A stretch of 21,835 nucleotides of DNA from Paramacrobiotus richtersi (Eukaryota; Tardigrada; Eutardigrada; Parachela; Macrobiotidae): NCBI GenBank assembly GCA_034698045.1, contig JAQGAU010001045.1, forward strand, positions 1 to 21,835, in the 5' to 3' direction. Shown piece after piece: positions 19,701 through 21,835 of the stretch (position 1 is the first letter of the stretch; each line of letters begins with the position of its first letter). The position numbers and the translations under genes were made by a program. A model generated the notes under the pieces. The model ran no database searches. It saw nothing but the letters and a program-made list of their open reading frames with translations, and was not told the origin of the DNA.

Positions 19701-21728
19701 CCGCACCGGATCCTTCGTGTGGTAACACTGTTCTGTATTGCGGATAGACGTAGAATTTCTCCCCTTCGTTAGTCCAGCCACAAAAATTCCTATTGAAAGT
19801 GCAGCTGACAGTTTTTCCGACGGGGTACTCGGTTGTCAGTGGTTCCAGTGGATAATCCGGACATTCATCCGAAGGCGTCACGGTGATGCCTTCGTTTCCT
19901 AGTTGAAGTAACGGCAGCCGGGCAACTGTCGCCGTACCGGGCACAAAAAAGTGCTCAATTACCAAACGAATGGCACGCGTCCGTGGTAGCAGTACAGTTT
20001 CATTTGCCCGCGCAGCAATAAACTGTTCAGAATTATTCAAGTGAAAGAATTTGATGACCATTTTATCCCCATCAAAGTGACCGTGCCCATCGTTTAATGT
20101 GGTTGGTTCATTGACATCAATACACGATCCGACCAGACGGGCCACTGAGACCTGCATGGATTTTTCACCGCCGGTTGCGACAATGTCATACATGCCGGGT
20201 CTTCTACCAGTTTGGTCATCCAAGAAACTGTGCCGCTTCCACCTACAGATGCAAAATCATTCGTTTCTTCACTCGCGTAGTTGTGCTGCACTTTTTAGAT
20301 CTTCTACCGTTACAGGCGACGTTAGCCATCAAATTGCTGTTAAGGTCTAGTAGTGACCTCTCGCGATAAACTTTTAGTTTTGTCTACTGTTATCAAGCTG
20401 ACCAAACCGCACAGAATGGTACCGATTGCAGTATGGCGCGTTTCGCAAAACTTCGACAAAGAACGTCGAGCCGTGTAACTGTCCCATTCTTTTGCGACAG
20501 TTACGGGTAGCACTAAACCGGACACTCCCGACATCAGTTGCAATCTCGGCCACTTTGAATACCGCGTAATATCTGATACTTTGATAGGACCAGCGATTTC
20601 AACTAATCCTTCGATGGACGTCTTTGAGCGGCGCTCTTTTAATATCATAAACATGTGTCAGCGAAGGAATAAATGAAAATGCTTGTCCCATCAGATTATC
20701 AGGTACTTCGAGGTAGGAAATACCGAAACTAACTGGTGTCAAGCCTGCACCGAGACAGAAGCTGACAAATCCTGATTCCGGGGTAACAGAACCGAAGTAT
20801 CCCCTGCAAAGATATTTTTGAAGGTGCCTAAGTTTGGTTTTTTCAACCATACTGTCTTGTCTTTTTTGAACATGACATCCTTCTGTTACAATTGCCTGTG
20901 GGCCTGTGACAAAAACAAACTGTTTCCTGTCCGCGATCCCGTTAGTCTAGTTCCAAGGCGGCTCTGAGACAGATCTCTTGCCGCATGTAAACTGTAAAAC
21001 TAGTGGTTGCGAGATATCGGGCCGGAAAAGTGTACAATGAAAATGGCATATTGAATTTTGTCAGTTAAAAGTCCCGTGCTACTGTTTTACTGGACTGCTG
21101 TGGGTTTCAGCCGCTTAGTTTCGTTACCATTTCCATACAAGAAGATACCTGGAAGAAACACTGTAGCCGTCCATCCAGCCGCAGAATGACGTATCAAAAG
21201 TGCAGGATAACCCAGAGCAATTATGGGGATGAGGGGAAGTTCCGCTCAGTTCGCCGTGGTAAACAAAATTAGCCAATTTGACGTACGAGCCCAACTTCTG
21301 GAGGACAGCTTGGAATCGTATGGAATTTCCGTACTGCGCACACAGCGGCAGATCAACCGATATCCAGCGTCCTACTGTCTCCTCGGAAGCTTTAACAATC
21401 CACAAAATTGTAAAATCGTATGGCTCTGTTAACGATATTTCAAGATACTGGGCGCCCATGTCGCTTAGGAAATACTGGAAGCTAAATACTGTCTGCAAAG
21501 GAACAGGAAACGGGATGGGAACACTCCCGAGCATTGGGTCACGGTTATTGTAAACTGGATGGATATCGGTGCCGTTGTGTTTAGCCATCAAATATACGAG
21601 ATTGTGCTCATGCACAAGTACGAAATCAGCGTCCAGCATATTTGACCACCCACATAGGCTCGTTCTGAAGTCACAAGAAAGGGTCTTAGCCGTCATGTTG
21701 TCGGGATCCGCGTTGGTTTCCGACGTCT
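15245..21728 (-). CDS. Gene B: multi-MAM receptor tyrosine kinase, 5' exon outside the window
   Basis: Paralogue of gene A with the same order: six MAM-like modules, stalk, membrane helix, juxtamembrane, split kinase. Exons 5' to 3': 21728-21149, 20803 to about 20602, an unresolved part, 20242-19421, 19219 to about 18715, 18628-18538, 18364-17949, 17895-17727, 17433-17192, 17144-16892, 16827-16785, 16721-16627, 16498-16411, 16347-16123, 16052-15751, 15694-15465, 15374-15245. The first visible exon opens after an acceptor (AATTCCAG) in the phase left by gene A's signal-peptide exon, so the signal peptide of gene B should lie just beyond the window. Introns are mostly 47-130 bp. The MAM2 region between 20243 and 20600 is unresolved and the donor at 18715 is non-consensus. 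The stop is TAA at 15245-15247. Confidence 0.8.
16785..21728 (-). CDS. Gene B ectodomain: six MAM-like modules and stalk
   Basis: Module starts are [30 protein letters not shown], a longer C-D-T...TFCGW (MAM4), [11 protein letters not shown] and [11 protein letters not shown], in the same order as gene A. Module ends include [12 protein letters not shown] (MAM1), GFWIDDIIL (MAM3), FAINHVWY (MAM4), [14 protein letters not shown] (MAM5) and VKITGFRVG (MAM6). MAM4 has the same expanded spacing between its first and second cysteine in both paralogues, so that variant predates the duplication. The stalk exon (16827-16785, 43 bp) encodes [14 protein letters not shown]. Many N-x-S/T sites fit an extracellular location. 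The role, ligand sensing or cell contact, is inferred from the fold family only. Confidence 0.78.
20243..20600 (-). other. Unresolved MAM2 segment of gene B with in-frame stop
   Basis: The exon starting at 20803 reads [20 protein letters not shown] onward and hits TGA at 20599-20601. The same frame reopens at once and stays open to 20374 (including [20 protein letters not shown]). A second frame is open across 20340-20654. The next confident exon starts at 20242 (acceptor CTGTAG). I could not find a donor/acceptor pair that joins these parts and matches gene A. A short intron, an unusual splice, a sequencing error or a true lesion are all possible. Confidence 0.4.
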
Positions 21729-21835
21729 CTGGAATTACGTCTCACATGTGTGTGTCTCACAAGGGAACTATTTTGGGCCCCAAATTCAGAAAAATCCCAA
21801 ACTTTTTATGTGAACACAGGACAACTAGCTGAACA

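Overview
The window is animal nuclear DNA. Coding pieces are split by short GT-AG introns (many 47-100 bp), and they join in phase into receptor tyrosine kinases (RTKs), which are metazoan proteins. The compact introns suit a small invertebrate genome; a tardigrade is my guess from gene style only, and no sequence here proves the taxon. The window opens on a run of 24 C, as at a scaffold edge.

All convincing genes are on the minus strand, head to tail. Gene B (15245-21728, 5' exon outside the window) and gene A (2059-11241, apparently whole from signal peptide to stop) are paralogues with the same plan: six MAM-like ectodomain modules, each opening C-x-F-x(n)-C-x-W, then a tiny stalk exon, one transmembrane helix, a juxtamembrane exon and a split tyrosine kinase with a very short tail. 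From the MAM4 tail to the stop, and at most upstream joins, intron positions and phases agree between them, so they arose by tandem duplication. A third member, gene C (885-1286), shows only a signal peptide and most of one MAM-like module. It then runs into an inverted duplication of its own 3' part (304-596 against 697-993) and a GC-rich 41-bp minisatellite at the window edge.

The two kinases depart from consensus in different places. Gene B has lost all three glycines of the ATP-binding loop but keeps VAVK, HRD and DFG. Gene A keeps the glycine loop but has HGD for HRD, no tyrosine in the activation loop, and PPE for APE. Gene A also has an in-frame stop with overlapping AATAAA in the MAM4 tail exon, which would give a soluble four-MAM protein or mark decay. 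One stretch of gene B (20243-20600, in MAM2) cannot be joined cleanly.

Between genes A and B lie about 4 kb without a supported gene. They hold palindromes and a TATA/Inr-like core upstream of gene A, a 67-bp satellite with higher-order organisation (12311-13310), and a GC-rich block with a G-quadruplex motif and hairpins (14361-14553). Gene A has several introns near 1 kb where gene B has 50-90 bp; one of them carries minisatellite-like TTGCCGG repeats.
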